64,000 nt of DNA. Origin: Mycolicibacterium aichiense. GTDB lineage: Bacteria; Actinomycetota; Actinomycetes; Mycobacteriales; Mycobacteriaceae. The notes under the pieces were generated by a model, which did not search any database, was not told where the DNA came from, and saw only the letters and a list, made by a program, of their open reading frames with translations. Position numbers and translations under genes: made by a program. Location of the stretch: NCBI RefSeq assembly GCF_010726245.1, contig NZ_AP022561.1:2852001-2916000 (forward strand), given 5' to 3'. Shown piece by piece: positions 1 through 8,123 of the stretch; position 1 is the stretch's first letter; every line of letters begins with the position of its first letter.

Positions 1-253
1 TGCCCGCAGTGCTCAGCGGCAGTATCCACTGCTCCAAGAACGCTTGGCTCGCCACGAAGGTCAGCACTGTCAGAACGAAGAATGCTGCGACAGAACCGAT
101 TTCGAAGGTCAGGCCGGCCGCCTTGCGGGTGCGGCTCATCACCAGCCCGAGTATCGCGACGATTAGGGCGACCAGGACGGCCGTCGTGAATGGCGCGTTG
201 CCCACCAGTACCCAATAGACGATCCACGGCGCAAAGCCAACGAGAATGCCCAC
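1..253 (-). CDS. Membrane protein of unknown function, C-terminus outside window
   Basis: Only the first 84 residues are visible. The reading frame is open from a GTG at its 5' end and begins VGILVGFAPWIVYWVLVGNA, followed by further hydrophobic stretches around residues 22-40 and 52-70, separated by a short basic loop (SRTRK). This is the profile of a small polytopic membrane protein. The start is uncertain: the frame continues upstream with no ATG, and the GTG has no clear ribosome binding site. It is transcribed divergently from the formate/nitrite-type channel gene. I do not recognise the family. Confidence 0.55.
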   Translation of the reverse strand, partial: MGILVGFAPWIVYWVLVGNAPFTTAVLVALIVAILGLVMSRTRKAAGLTFEIGSVAAFFVLTVLTFVASQAFLEQWILPLSTAG

Positions 254-335
254 GGCGGCCAGTCTATGGGCGGACGTTGAGCGACTGCTCAGCGGCGTCC
301 GGTGTCGGGTTGGCCGCCGATGGGTATACGGAATC

Positions 336-1163
336 GTGAGTTCAACGAGCCAGCGCCAGCTGGGCGATTCAGACAGCCCGATCGAGGATGAACTCGAGGC
401 CGCCTTCAACCGCATGGTCGACGAGGGCGGTCAGCGGCTGCACCGCAGCTGGCGCGAAGTCCTGGTCACCGGATTCTTCGGCGGCACCGAGGTCGCGGTG
501 GGGGTGCTGGCCTACCTGTCCGTGCTGCATGAGACCCATAACCAACTGCTCGCCGGAGTGGCGTTCTCCATCGGGTTCCTGGCACTGCTGCTCGGCCGAA
601 GCGAGCTGTTCACCGAAGGATTCCTGGTTCCCGTCACGACGGTGGCCGCCAAGCGTGCCAGCGTGGGTCAGCTGGCCAAGCTGTGGAGCGGCACGCTGGT
701 GTCCAACCTGGTCGGCGGGTGGGTGATCATGGCGCTGATCATCGCGGCGTTCCCCAAACTCAGGAGCCAAACCATCACCTCCGCCGAGCATTTCGTCGGC
801 GAACCGCTGTCGGTGCAGACGATGTCGCTGGCCGTGCTGGGCGGCATGGTGATCACGTTGATGACCCGGATGCAGCACGGCACCGACTCGGTACCCGGCA
901 AGATCGCGGCCGCCGTGGCCGGTGCGTTCGTCCTGGCCGGACTGCAGCTGTTTCACTCGATCCTGGACTCGCTGTTGATCTTTGGTGCCCTGTCGACCGG
1001 TGAGGCGCCCTTCGGCTACCTCGATTGGCTGGGGTGGTTCTGGTACACGCTGGTCGGCAACATCGTCGGCGGCTTGGTGCTGGTGACGCTGCTGCGACTC
1101 CTGCGGAGCAAGGAGCGGCTCAAGGACGAGCGTCGCGACGCCGACGATCCCGCGACGGACTAG
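336..1163 (+). CDS. Formate/nitrite transporter (FNT) family channel
   Basis: The 275-residue product has a short acidic N-terminus and then six hydrophobic segments. The first contains GFFGGTEVAVGV and the second FSIGFLALLLGRSELFTEGF, the expected FNT arrangement of a glycine-rich helix followed by the conserved LxTE-like stretch. FNT proteins are pentameric inner-membrane channels for formate, nitrite or related small anions; the substrate here cannot be told. I chose the GTG giving VSSTSQ because the 30 residues upstream of it look non-coding, although the frame is open further. Its stop codon shares a CTAG with the stop of the convergent PucR gene. Confidence 0.8.
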   Translation: MSSTSQRQLGDSDSPIEDELEAAFNRMVDEGGQRLHRSWREVLVTGFFGGTEVAVGVLAYLSVLHETHNQLLAGVAFSIGFLALLLGRSELFTEGFLVPVTTVAAKRASVGQLAKLWSGTLVSNLVGGWVIMALIIAAFPKLRSQTITSAEHFVGEPLSVQTMSLAVLGGMVITLMTRMQHGTDSVPGKIAAAVAGAFVLAGLQLFHSILDSLLIFGALSTGEAPFGYLDWLGWFWYTLVGNIVGGLVLVTLLRLLRSKERLKDERRDADDPATD

Positions 1164-2746
1164 ACGTTCAGGATCAACATCGCCACGTGCAAGGACGTCC
1201 GGGACTCGGCGTCGTCGAGGTCGAGTCCGACGATCCGCTGCAGGGCCTCCAACCGGGCGTACAGCGTGGGTCGCGACATGTGCAGCGTCCTGGCGAGCTC
1301 GGCTTTGTTGCCGCCGGCCGACAGGTAGTGCCATAGCAGGTCGAACGCCTCGTCACCGTGCTTGGCCCGATCCGCCAGCAGCCCGGCCAGCTCGGTCTCG
1401 GCGAACGCCTGTACGCGAGGATCACTACGGATCAGCGACAGCAGACCGCGCAAGCGGACATCAGCAGCCCGATGAAACGGCTTGTCCTGCAAGGGCATCG
1501 ACATCGCCACCTCGGCGACGTGCCCCGCTTCACGCAGGCCGCCCACCGCGTCGACCAGCCGGCTGTTCTCGGGCCCCACGCCGATGGCGCATCCGCTCAC
1601 CCCGTCCAAGTGGGCGACCGCCCGCCGGGTGGCCGAACACACCTCGCCCAGCACGGTATCGAGGGAACCGGGGGCCCGGCTGGTGCGCTGCGGCGCCAAC
1701 ACCACGTCGATCTGCCCGTCGTCACGGGTGGCGGCCAAACCGGTATGGCCGGCCGCACGCACGGTGTGCATGATCGCGTCCAGGGTGCGGACCCGCCGTT
1801 GGGCGATCGCGACCTGATCGGCCCCCGGACTTTCCCGCAGCCGGACCGCCATCGGCACATACGTCAGCGCAGGCCGCAACCCCAGCGCGTGCGCGCGGGC
1901 GGTGGCCTCGGCCTCGTCGGTGATGCGACCGCGGCGCAGGTCGTCGACAAGTCCGCTCTGCGCGCGCAGCTCCAGCGAGCTGCGGTTCTGCTCGACCATC
2001 CGGTTCAAGGCCAGGGCCTGTGCCGCACGCTCCAACGTCATCACCGAACGGCCGTCGGCCGCGGTCATCCGCGGCGCGATCAACCGGCCCCATTCCTCGC
2101 GGTGCGGGCCAACCGGACACGCGGTCCACGCGTCGCCGCCCGCCAACCGAGACCGCCGCTCCCAGTCGACCAGCAGTGCTGCCGCCGAGACATCCCGGCC
2201 GTCGAACGCCAGCACCTGTCGGTTGAGGTCCTCCAACACCACCGGGGTGTCGAGCATCCGGGCTGTCGCAGTGACGATCTGGTCGATCGACGCCCGCCGC
2301 ATGCTCAATGCGGTGAACTCTTCGTGTACTCGTTGGGCGTACTCGACCTCGGCGTACTGGTCGGCCACGATCCGGCGGTGCACCTCTTCGGTGACATCGA
2401 TGAAGCGCACCGTCCGGTGCAGCACGATCACCGGAAGGGACAGCGCAGAGCCGATGGCGCGCACGGACTCCGGGAGCCGGTCGATGTGCAGTCCGAGTTC
2501 GATCACCACGCCCACCGCGCCGGCCTTCGCGAGGCCGGGCAGATACGCGTCCCGGCGCGCCGGATCGGCCAATGCCTGGCCTGTCGTGAGCACCAGCTCC
2601 CCGCCGGTCAGCAGGCCGGACAGGTCGGCGAGATCGCTGACGTGCACCCAGCGCACCGGCTGGTCCATCGGTCCGGCGCACACCACCTCCGGATCGCCGC
2701 GCCGCACCGACGGCAGTTCGAGGATCTCGGCAAGGGTCAACTGCAT
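1160..2746 (-). CDS. PucR-family transcriptional regulator
   Basis: The 528-residue protein has an N-terminal PucR sensor-like domain (about residues 1-120, beginning MQLTLAEILEL), a middle GGDEF-like/linker region and a C-terminal helix-turn-helix containing GNKAELARTLHMSRPTLYAR. PucR proteins activate or repress purine and amino acid catabolic genes in response to a metabolite. It faces the mmsA and aminotransferase genes across about 80 bp, so it probably controls them. The start at M(3) of the longest frame is preferred because a TACACT box sits exactly 6 nt upstream, as in leaderless mycobacterial genes. Confidence 0.88.
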   Translation of the reverse strand: MQLTLAEILELPSVRRGDPEVVCAGPMDQPVRWVHVSDLADLSGLLTGGELVLTTGQALADPARRDAYLPGLAKAGAVGVVIELGLHIDRLPESVRAIGSALSLPVIVLHRTVRFIDVTEEVHRRIVADQYAEVEYAQRVHEEFTALSMRRASIDQIVTATARMLDTPVVLEDLNRQVLAFDGRDVSAAALLVDWERRSRLAGGDAWTACPVGPHREEWGRLIAPRMTAADGRSVMTLERAAQALALNRMVEQNRSSLELRAQSGLVDDLRRGRITDEAEATARAHALGLRPALTYVPMAVRLRESPGADQVAIAQRRVRTLDAIMHTVRAAGHTGLAATRDDGQIDVVLAPQRTSRAPGSLDTVLGEVCSATRRAVAHLDGVSGCAIGVGPENSRLVDAVGGLREAGHVAEVAMSMPLQDKPFHRAADVRLRGLLSLIRSDPRVQAFAETELAGLLADRAKHGDEAFDLLWHYLSAGGNKAELARTLHMSRPTLYARLEALQRIVGLDLDDAESRTSLHVAMLILNV

Positions 2747-2759
2747 TAACACAGTGTAA
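2747..2759 (-). promoter_or_regulatory. Putative PucR promoter with near-palindromic operator
   Basis: On the minus strand TACACT (2758-2753) fits the TANNNT -10 box and is followed by 6 nt and the ATG, so the transcript is probably leaderless. The same bases form TAACACAGTGTAA, a 13-bp palindrome with one mismatched pair, which could be a binding site for PucR itself. No convincing -35 box was seen. The site lies in the region shared with the divergent mmsA operon. Confidence 0.45.
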
Positions 2760-2827
2760 GAGAAGACATCACTTCATTGACATGTCGTCGGCCGCGACCT
2801 GGGCGATCCTGCACCAGAATCGCAGGT

Positions 2828-4345
2828 ATGACCCTCACAGCGCCCAATACCCGCGTCCGGACCATCGCCCACTGGGCCGACGGAAAGAACTTCGCAGGCG
2901 GCAGTGACCGGACAGCCCCGGTGACCAACCCCGCCACCGGCCAGGTCACCGGACAGGTCGCGCTGGCCGACGTCGCCGACGCGCAGGCGGTCATCGCCGC
3001 CGCGGCCGCTGCGTTCCCGGCCTGGCGCGACACCTCGCTGGCCAAGCGCACCACGATCCTGTTCGCATTCAGGGAGCTGCTCAACGCCCGCAAGGAAGAG
3101 CTCGCGGCGATCATCACCGCCGAACACGGCAAGGTGCTCTCCGACGCCCTCGGTGAGGTCAGCCGCGGCCAGGAAGTCGTCGAATTCGCCTGCGGCATAT
3201 CGCATCTGCTCAAGGGCGGGATGACCGAGAACGCCTCGACCAACGTCGACGTCGCCTCGATCCGCCAGCCGCTCGGCCCGGTGGCCGTCATCAGCCCGTT
3301 CAACTTCCCCGCAATGGTGCCGATGTGGTTCTTCCCCATCGCCATCGCCGCAGGAAACACCGTGGTGCTCAAGCCTTCTGAGAAGGACCCGTCGGCCGCG
3401 CTGTGGATTGCCAACCTGTGGGCCGAAGCCGGCCTTCCTGCCGGTGTCTTCAACGTGCTGCAGGGCGACAAGGTCGCCGTCGATGAGCTGCTGACCAACA
3501 AGTCGATCAAGGCCGTGTCGTTCGTCGGCTCCACCCCGATCGCGCAGTACATCTACTCGACCGCGACCCTGCACGGCAAGCGGGTGCAGGCGCTGGGCGG
3601 CGCCAAGAACCACGCGGTGATCCTGCCCGACGCCGACCTCGACCTGGCCGCCGACGCGATGGTCAACGCCGGTTTCGGTTCGGCCGGTGAGCGCTGCATG
3701 GCGATCTCGGCGGCCGTCGCGGTCGGCCCGATCGCCGACGAACTGGTCGCCAAGATCGCCGAGCGCACAACGACGCTGAAGATCGGCGACGGCACCCGCA
3801 ACACCGACATGGGCCCGCTGGTGACCAAGGCCCACCGCGACAAGGTCGCCTCCTACATCGACGCGGGCGAAGCAGACGGTGCCACCATCGTCGTCGACGG
3901 ACGCGGCACCCAGGTGGACGGGGAAGCAGACGGCTTCTGGTTGGGCCCCACCCTGATCGACAACGTCACCCCCGACATGAGCGTCTACACCGACGAGATC
4001 TTCGGCCCGGTGCTGTCGGTGGTCCGCGTCGACACTTACGACGAAGCTCTGGACCTCATCAACTCCAACCCGTACGGCAACGGCACCGCGATCTTCACCA
4101 ATGACGGTGGCGCCGCACGGCGTTTCCAGAACGAGGTCGAGGTCGGCATGGTCGGCATCAACGTGCCGATCCCGGTTCCGACCGCCTACTACAGCTTCGG
4201 TGGCTGGAAGAGCTCCCTGTTCGGCGACACCCACGCCCACGGCACGGAGGGCGTGGGATTCTTCACCCGTGGCAAAGTGGTGACGACGCGGTGGCTCGAT
4301 CCCTCCCACGGCGGCATCAACCTCGGCTTCCCCCAGAACCACTGA
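2828..4345 (+). CDS. mmsA: CoA-acylating methylmalonate-semialdehyde dehydrogenase
   Basis: This 505-residue aldehyde dehydrogenase oxidises methylmalonate or malonate semialdehyde to propionyl- or acetyl-CoA in valine, beta-alanine or inositol breakdown. The catalytic cysteine is C290 in GERCMA, and the LGGAKNH motif shortly before it is typical of the MMSDH subgroup rather than ordinary aldehyde dehydrogenases. SPFNFPAMVP marks the cofactor domain. The start at MTLTAPNT is chosen over an upstream in-frame ATG because the 17 extra residues are arginine-rich and not conserved-looking. The next gene begins 27 nt after its stop, suggesting one operon with the aminotransferase. Confidence 0.92.
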   Translation: MTLTAPNTRVRTIAHWADGKNFAGGSDRTAPVTNPATGQVTGQVALADVADAQAVIAAAAAAFPAWRDTSLAKRTTILFAFRELLNARKEELAAIITAEHGKVLSDALGEVSRGQEVVEFACGISHLLKGGMTENASTNVDVASIRQPLGPVAVISPFNFPAMVPMWFFPIAIAAGNTVVLKPSEKDPSAALWIANLWAEAGLPAGVFNVLQGDKVAVDELLTNKSIKAVSFVGSTPIAQYIYSTATLHGKRVQALGGAKNHAVILPDADLDLAADAMVNAGFGSAGERCMAISAAVAVGPIADELVAKIAERTTTLKIGDGTRNTDMGPLVTKAHRDKVASYIDAGEADGATIVVDGRGTQVDGEADGFWLGPTLIDNVTPDMSVYTDEIFGPVLSVVRVDTYDEALDLINSNPYGNGTAIFTNDGGAARRFQNEVEVGMVGINVPIPVPTAYYSFGGWKSSLFGDTHAHGTEGVGFFTRGKVVTTRWLDPSHGGINLGFPQNH

Positions 4346-4372
4346 GCACCACTGAGCTCGAAAGAGGCACGC

Positions 4373-5758
4373 ATGACGACGACCGAATCTCACCTCCTGC
4401 CCAACGGTCAGGACCTCGACACCGCCCGCGCCGAAGCTGGCCGGGCCTACGAACTGGACCGTGCGCACGTCTTCCACTCGTGGTCGGCGCAGGCACAGAT
4501 CAAGCCGATGACGATCGTCGCGTCGGACGGCTCCTATGTCTGGGACGGCGACGGCAACAAGCTGCTCGACTTCTCCTCGCAGCTGGTGTTCACCAATATC
4601 GGACACCAGCACCCCAAGGTCGTCGCCGCGATCGCCGAGCAGGCCGCGAAGCTGTGCACGATCGCGCCGCAGCACGCCAACGCCGCCCGTTCCGAGGCGG
4701 CCCGGCTGATCGCCGAGCGCACGCCCGGTGACCTCAACCGGGTGTTCTTCACCAACGGCGGTGCCGACGCCGTCGAGCACGCCGTCCGGATGGCGCGGCT
4801 GCACACCGGGCGCTACAAGGTGCTGTCCCGCTACCGCTCGTACCACGGCGGCACCGACACCGCGGTCAACCTCACCGGCGACCCGCGGCGCTACCCCAAC
4901 GACTACGCCAGTTCCGGTGTCGTGCACTTCAACGGCCCGTTCCTGTACCGCTCGTCGTTCTTCGCCGAGACCGAGCAGCAGGAGTCCGAGCGTGCGCTGG
5001 ACTACCTGGAGCGGCTGATCCAGCACGAGGGCGCGGACTCGATCGCCGCGATCATCCTGGAATCGGTGCCGGGGACCGCCGGCATCATGGTGCCGCCGCC
5101 CGGCTACATGGCCGGCGTGCGCGAGATCTGCGACCGCTACGGCATCGTGTTCATCGCCGACGAGGTGATGGCGGGCTTCGGCCGGACCGGAAAGTGGTTC
5201 GCAATCCAGAACTTCGACGTGGTGCCCGATCTCATGACGTTCGCCAAGGGTGTGACATCGGGGTATGTGCCGCTGGGTGGCGTGGCCATCAACGACGCGA
5301 TCTACTCGACGTTCGCCGACCGTGCCTACCCCGGTGGGCTGACCTATTCGGGGCATCCGCTGGCCTGCGGTGCCGCGGTCGCGACGATCAACGCGATGGA
5401 AGACGAAGGCATGGTGGCCAACGCCGCCCGGCTCGGTGAGCAGGTGCTCGGCCCGGGGCTGCGCGAGCTGGCAGCCCGCCACCCGTCGGTCGGTGAGGTC
5501 CGCGGACTCGGCGTGTTCTGGGCGATCGAGCTGGTGGCCAACCAGCAGACCCGCGAACCGCTGGCGCCCTACGGCGGCTCGAGCCCGGCCATGAACGCGG
5601 TGCTGGCCGCGTGCAAGTCCGGCGGGCTGCTGCCGTTCGCGAACTTCAACCGGATCCACGCGGTGCCGGCCTGCAACATCAGCGACGCCGAGGTGGCCGA
5701 GGGACTGGCCATTCTGGACAAGGCGCTCGATGTCGCCGACGGGTACGTGACGGGCTAG
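4373..5758 (+). CDS. Class III (omega-amino acid) aminotransferase, PLP-dependent
   Basis: The 461-residue protein belongs to aminotransferase class III. FIADEVMAGFGRTGKW carries the aspartate that binds the PLP pyridine nitrogen, and K292 in TFAKGVTSG is the Schiff-base lysine. GGADAVEHAVRMAR is the phosphate-binding region. Enzymes of this group move the amino group of beta-alanine, GABA or similar amines to pyruvate or 2-oxoglutarate. The resulting semialdehyde would be the substrate of the mmsA product encoded just upstream, so a two-step beta-alanine or beta-aminoisobutyrate route is a reasonable inference. The exact donor cannot be read from sequence. Confidence 0.88.
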   Translation: MTTTESHLLPNGQDLDTARAEAGRAYELDRAHVFHSWSAQAQIKPMTIVASDGSYVWDGDGNKLLDFSSQLVFTNIGHQHPKVVAAIAEQAAKLCTIAPQHANAARSEAARLIAERTPGDLNRVFFTNGGADAVEHAVRMARLHTGRYKVLSRYRSYHGGTDTAVNLTGDPRRYPNDYASSGVVHFNGPFLYRSSFFAETEQQESERALDYLERLIQHEGADSIAAIILESVPGTAGIMVPPPGYMAGVREICDRYGIVFIADEVMAGFGRTGKWFAIQNFDVVPDLMTFAKGVTSGYVPLGGVAINDAIYSTFADRAYPGGLTYSGHPLACGAAVATINAMEDEGMVANAARLGEQVLGPGLRELAARHPSVGEVRGLGVFWAIELVANQQTREPLAPYGGSSPAMNAVLAACKSGGLLPFANFNRIHAVPACNISDAEVAEGLAILDKALDVADGYVTG

Positions 5759-5778
5759 GCCGGCGGCCTAATAGGGCC

Positions 5779-6123
5779 CTAAAACGGGGTGGTGTGCTGG
5801 GTCAGGACGAACAGGAACAGGCCCAGACACATCAGTACGTTGATTGCGATCAGGATCGCGACGAACACGATGGCGCCCCGCACGCAACGACGTTGTGCGC
5901 GTCCGACTTTGGACCGTCGCTGCTCGCTGCGAAGCTGCGTTGCGGTCAGCGCGAACGTCACGTCGACGAACTCGTCCTCGGTGGCCGCCTGCCCCATGGC
6001 GATCTGCTGCAGACGCTCGGGCGGGATCCCGACGCCGACGCCGGCGAAATTCCGGCTCAACCGTTTGAGCTGTCGGGGACTACTCGCGTTCGTCGGCAGC
6101 CGCGGATCGGACCAGTCGGTCAT
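5779..6123 (-). CDS. Small single-pass membrane protein of unknown function
   Basis: This 114-residue protein has a soluble, charged N-terminal part, an Arg-rich stretch (about residues 65-82) and one strong hydrophobic helix near the C-terminus (about 84-107, GAIVFVAILIAINVLMCLGL). The positive-inside rule places the N-terminus in the cytoplasm. It converges with the aminotransferase gene, with 20 bp between stops, and the small palindrome TAGGGCCCTA straddles its stop. I do not recognise a family. Confidence 0.65.
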   Translation of the reverse strand: MTDWSDPRLPTNASSPRQLKRLSRNFAGVGVGIPPERLQQIAMGQAATEDEFVDVTFALTATQLRSEQRRSKVGRAQRRCVRGAIVFVAILIAINVLMCLGLFLFVLTQHTTPF

Positions 6124-6177
6124 AACCGTTGGACATTAGTGCGGCCGGACCGGCGCCGCGTGGGAAATGCCGGGGCG

Positions 6178-7362
6178 TCACAACCCCGGCTGGTCGGAGA
6201 TGATGCCGAGCCAGATCTGGGCCACGTCGATGGCGACCTTCTCGCTGATGAACGCGTGCTGGGTGCCGGTGTAGATGTCGCGGAACGCCCGCTCGAGACG
6301 GCTGCCCTCCCGGATCGACGTGGTGCCCGCCGCCAGGTGCGCCCACTCGGCGGCTTCACGTGCCACGTCGGTGGCGTACACCGCGGCCACCCGCATGTCG
6401 GCGCGCAAGCCGGGGGTCAGGTCCTCGCCGGCAGCGACCGCGGCCTCGGCGGTGCCGAACGCATCCAGCACCAGCAGCCGCGCCGCCCGCCATGCCGCGA
6501 CGTGGTGTGCCAGCCCCTTCTGGAAGGTCGGCCGGCTGGCCAGTGAGGCCATGTCGCTCATCCGGAACTTGGTGGCCGCCAGTTCCTCGACGTCGTCGAG
6601 CATGCTCTTGGCGACGCCGAGGGCCCACGCGGCGTGGCCTGCCGCGGTGACCGGCATCAACCCCATCCGGGTCGCCGGCGAGCTTCCCCGGTGCGGTGAG
6701 CTGGAGAACAGCGGGAAGGTCCGGGCCGCCGGCACGAACACGTCCTCGACACCGTAGTCGTAGGACCCGGTTCCCTTGAGGCCCTGGACATGCCAGCCGT
6801 CCTTGAACACGATCTGCTCGCGCGGGATGACGGCCACATGCATCTCCGGCAGGCCGCCGGGTCCCATCACCGGCTGGCCGTCCACCATCGGGAAGAAGCC
6901 GGCGCAGACGTACTCGGCATGGCCGGTGCCCGAGCCGAAGCTCCACGATCCGGTCACCCGGTAGCCGCCGTCGACCACAACGCCCTGTCCGTTGGGGAAG
7001 AACTGGCCACCCATCGTGACGCGATTGTCGTTCGCGGTGAAGACCTCGGCGAAACCGTCGTCGGAGAGATAGGCCGCGGCCGCGAACGACGACGGCAGGT
7101 TCGCGATCCCGATCCAGCCGAACGAGCCGTCCTGCCAGGCCATCTCGATCCAGGTCTCGATCATCTCGGCGAACGACGGCTCCACCCCGCCGGCCGCGAC
7201 GGGATTGAACGACGACATCAGGCCGCTGGCCCACATCTCGTCCACGATCGACGGGGCGATGGTGCGCAGCCGCTCGGACTCTCCGGCCTGCGCCACCACC
7301 AGCTCGCGCATCCCGCGGGCCAACCCGAGCGGCCGGGTCTTCGAGTCAATTGTCGACGTCAT
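6178..7362 (-). CDS. Acyl-CoA dehydrogenase-like flavoprotein
   Basis: The 394-residue protein has the acyl-CoA dehydrogenase fold: an alpha-helical N-terminal domain, a central beta domain (GGYRVTGSWSFGSGTGHAEY) and a C-terminal helical bundle. The GSWSFGSG stretch resembles the HsaA / HpaB-type flavin-dependent monooxygenase branch, which hydroxylates aromatic or steroid intermediates with reduced flavin, more than true acyl-CoA dehydrogenases. Two in-frame ATGs lie 6 nt apart; the downstream one has GGAA at good spacing and was chosen. It is a single-gene unit with no reductase partner next to it, so the substrate is unknown. Confidence 0.75.
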   Translation of the reverse strand: MTSTIDSKTRPLGLARGMRELVVAQAGESERLRTIAPSIVDEMWASGLMSSFNPVAAGGVEPSFAEMIETWIEMAWQDGSFGWIGIANLPSSFAAAAYLSDDGFAEVFTANDNRVTMGGQFFPNGQGVVVDGGYRVTGSWSFGSGTGHAEYVCAGFFPMVDGQPVMGPGGLPEMHVAVIPREQIVFKDGWHVQGLKGTGSYDYGVEDVFVPAARTFPLFSSSPHRGSSPATRMGLMPVTAAGHAAWALGVAKSMLDDVEELAATKFRMSDMASLASRPTFQKGLAHHVAAWRAARLLVLDAFGTAEAAVAAGEDLTPGLRADMRVAAVYATDVAREAAEWAHLAAGTTSIREGSRLERAFRDIYTGTQHAFISEKVAIDVAQIWLGIISDQPGL

Positions 7363-7442
7363 CGTCATTTCCGATCTGGCTTCAGCACGGCAGTGAACAC
7401 TTTTCAAAGAATGTATAGCGCGGCTGCGCTCGGCGGAAGCGA

Positions 7443-7991
7443 TTACCAGACGATGTCATCGGCGAGTGCCGACTGCGCTGTTCGCCCCGGCGCGCTCTGG
7501 TGCGACCAATACAGATTGGTGTGGGCGATCACCTGCTCGGGCGGCGGGGCGCCCCACTGCGAGAGGTCCTCGGTGGTGTGGGCATCGGCGACCAGGGTGA
7601 CGTCGTAGCCGCGCACGAAGCCGCCGTGGATCGTCGAGCGGATGCACTGGTCGGTCTGGGCGCCGGCCACGACCAGGTGTCCGGCGCCGAGGCCGGCGAG
7701 CGTGGCCTCCAGCGTGGTGTCCTCGAATGAGTCGCCGTAGTTCTTGGCGATCAGCGGCTCGGTCTCCGCCGGGGTCAGTTCGGCGACGATCTGCCACTGG
7801 TCGCTGCGCGCGGGTAATTCCGCGTCGGCGTGCTGAATCCACACAACCGGGATGCCGGCATCGCGGGCGCGGTCGACGAGCCCGGCGATCCGGGCCACGA
7901 TGGCGTCCCGGTCGTGGGCGTGGGCCACGACACCGTTTTGCACGTCGATGACGAGCAGGGCTGTGTTCGGCCGATGCGCCAACGTGGTCAT
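7443..7991 (-). CDS. Isochorismatase-family cysteine hydrolase
   Basis: The 182-residue protein has the complete isochorismatase-like triad: an aspartate in LLVIDVQNG, a lysine in LIAKNYGDSF and the nucleophilic cysteine in GAQTDQCIRST, with the cis-peptide region just before it. Members hydrolyse amides such as nicotinamide or ureido compounds, or isochorismate. The assignment to one substrate is not possible. The start at MTTLAHRP fits the family better than an upstream ATG that adds 12 atypical residues. It is divergent from glgP. Confidence 0.85.
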   Translation of the reverse strand: MTTLAHRPNTALLVIDVQNGVVAHAHDRDAIVARIAGLVDRARDAGIPVVWIQHADAELPARSDQWQIVAELTPAETEPLIAKNYGDSFEDTTLEATLAGLGAGHLVVAGAQTDQCIRSTIHGGFVRGYDVTLVADAHTTEDLSQWGAPPPEQVIAHTNLYWSHQSAPGRTAQSALADDIVW

Positions 7992-8123
7992 GCCAGCGAT
8001 CGTAGGACGAGCGGGCCAACAGTTCACGGGACCGACTCACAGACCTCGCCTCGCTGAAATACGGCGGTGCCAGACTGCTGGCCCGTACGAGATCGAGAAG
8101 TGGTCTGGGACCAGGAGAACGCA

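Noticed and set aside
2774..5659. Very long minus-strand frame opposite mmsA and the aminotransferase
   Set aside because: Its composition is Arg, Gly, His and Val-heavy with no domain, and both plus-strand genes are clearly real. It is an antisense shadow caused by high GC.
5772..5781. TAGGGCCCTA palindrome between two convergent genes as a terminator
   Set aside because: A 10-bp palindrome leaves no loop and is too short for a terminator hairpin.
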